A stretch of DNA of 24,462 nucleotides from JARRNJ01 sp037385045 (GTDB lineage: Bacteria > Pseudomonadota > Gammaproteobacteria > JASBUN01): contig JARRNJ010000082.1 in NCBI GenBank assembly GCA_037385045.1, positions 1 through 24,462 of the forward strand. Reading direction: 5' to 3'. The translations under genes and the position numbers were made by a program. The notes under the pieces were generated by a model. It was given only the letters and a program-made list of their open reading frames with translations, did not search any database and was not told the origin of the DNA. Positions 24,083 to 24,462 of the stretch are shown piece by piece. How positions within the stretch are numbered: position 1 is the stretch's first letter; each line of letters opens with the position of its first letter.

Positions 24083-24462
24083 TCGCGGCCCTCAAGACCA
24101 AACAGCCCCTGCGGGCGCAGCGCCAACAAAAGGGCCATGACTGCGAACAGCATGACTTGCGAGTAGGCGGAACTGAACATCGACGTAAGGCTGATAATCT
24201 CGCCGGCGATGATGCCGCCGATCACCGCGCCCGGGAACGAGCCCACGCCGCCGATCACGATGACGACGAACGACTGGACCAGGAACACCTCGCCCATATC
24301 CGGCGTGACCGCGAGTATCGGTGCGCTGACGATCCCGGCGAAGCCGGCGGTCATGGCGCCGATGCCGAACACCAGCAGGAACACGCGGTAGACGTTGATG
24401 CCCAGCATGTTGACCATGAGGCTGTCTTCGATGCCGGCGCGTACGATCATGCCGATGCGGGT
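24079..24462 (-). CDS. livH: LivH-type permease, C-terminal part
   Basis: This is the C-terminal 127 residues of a LivH permease; the 5' part lies beyond the window. Visible family blocks are RIGMIVRAGIEDSLMVNMLGIN, FGIGAMTAGFAGIVSAPILAV, FVVIVIGGVGSFPGAVIGGIIAGE and LRPQGLFG at the end. The stop overlaps the livM start by 4 nt, so the operon order is livH-livM/G-livF, as usual. No periplasmic binding protein for this system is in the window; it may lie upstream of livH. Confidence 0.92.
   Translation of the reverse strand, partial: TRIGMIVRAGIEDSLMVNMLGINVYRVFLLVFGIGAMTAGFAGIVSAPILAVTPDMGEVFLVQSFVVIVIGGVGSFPGAVIGGIIAGEIISLTSMFSSAYSQVMLFAVMALLLALRPQGLFGLEGRE

Overview
This window reads as chromosomal DNA of a high-GC gammaproteobacterium. 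The left third has the gene order I remember for the Pseudomonas aeruginosa type IV pilus minor-pilin locus (thiO, then fimU-pilV-pilW-pilX-pilY1-pilY2-pilE, then ispH). OpgG and OpgH are also of the gammaproteobacterial type. The species cannot be named from the sequence.

Layout: (1) 1-776, the 3' part of ispH (+). (2) 777-1045, a convergent gap with REP-like inverted repeats. (3) 1046-8170, a seven-gene minus-strand operon for the type IV pilus tip and priming complex. (4) 8319-9967, thiO (glycine oxidase) and a Fur-family regulator closest to Irr, whose promoter holds a palindrome. (5) 10071-10146, tRNA-Thr(CGT). (6) 10189-14451, the osmoregulated periplasmic glucan operon on the minus strand: opgG, a 201-aa ORF and opgH. 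The 201-aa ORF appears to be the detached N-terminal cytoplasmic domain of OpgH. (7) 14929-16500, an unrecognised exported beta-rich protein, probably outer membrane. (8) 16203-21479, a cassette bounded by two direct copies of a 225-bp piece of that outer-membrane gene (223/225 identical) and by a 60-bp repeat (58/60). It carries a complete SsuA/SsuC/SsuB-type ABC importer, an amidase-signature hydrolase and a broken methyltransferase. (9) 21256-24462, a LivHMGF-type importer operon on the minus strand. It is damaged: LivF runs into the repeat and gains about 73 residues of antisense sequence, and the LivM part of a LivM-LivG fusion is frameshifted.

How the parts work together: the pilus genes form one translationally coupled unit that builds and primes the pilus. 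The opg genes make periplasmic glucans. The ABC-amidase operon probably imports an amide-containing small molecule and hydrolyses it in the cytoplasm; the substrate is unknown. The most unusual part is 16.2-21.5 kb, where repeats, a truncated gene, a chimeric ORF and a foreign-looking transporter operon coincide. This may be an inserted or rearranged cassette, but a misassembly could give the same picture, so raw-read support matters there.
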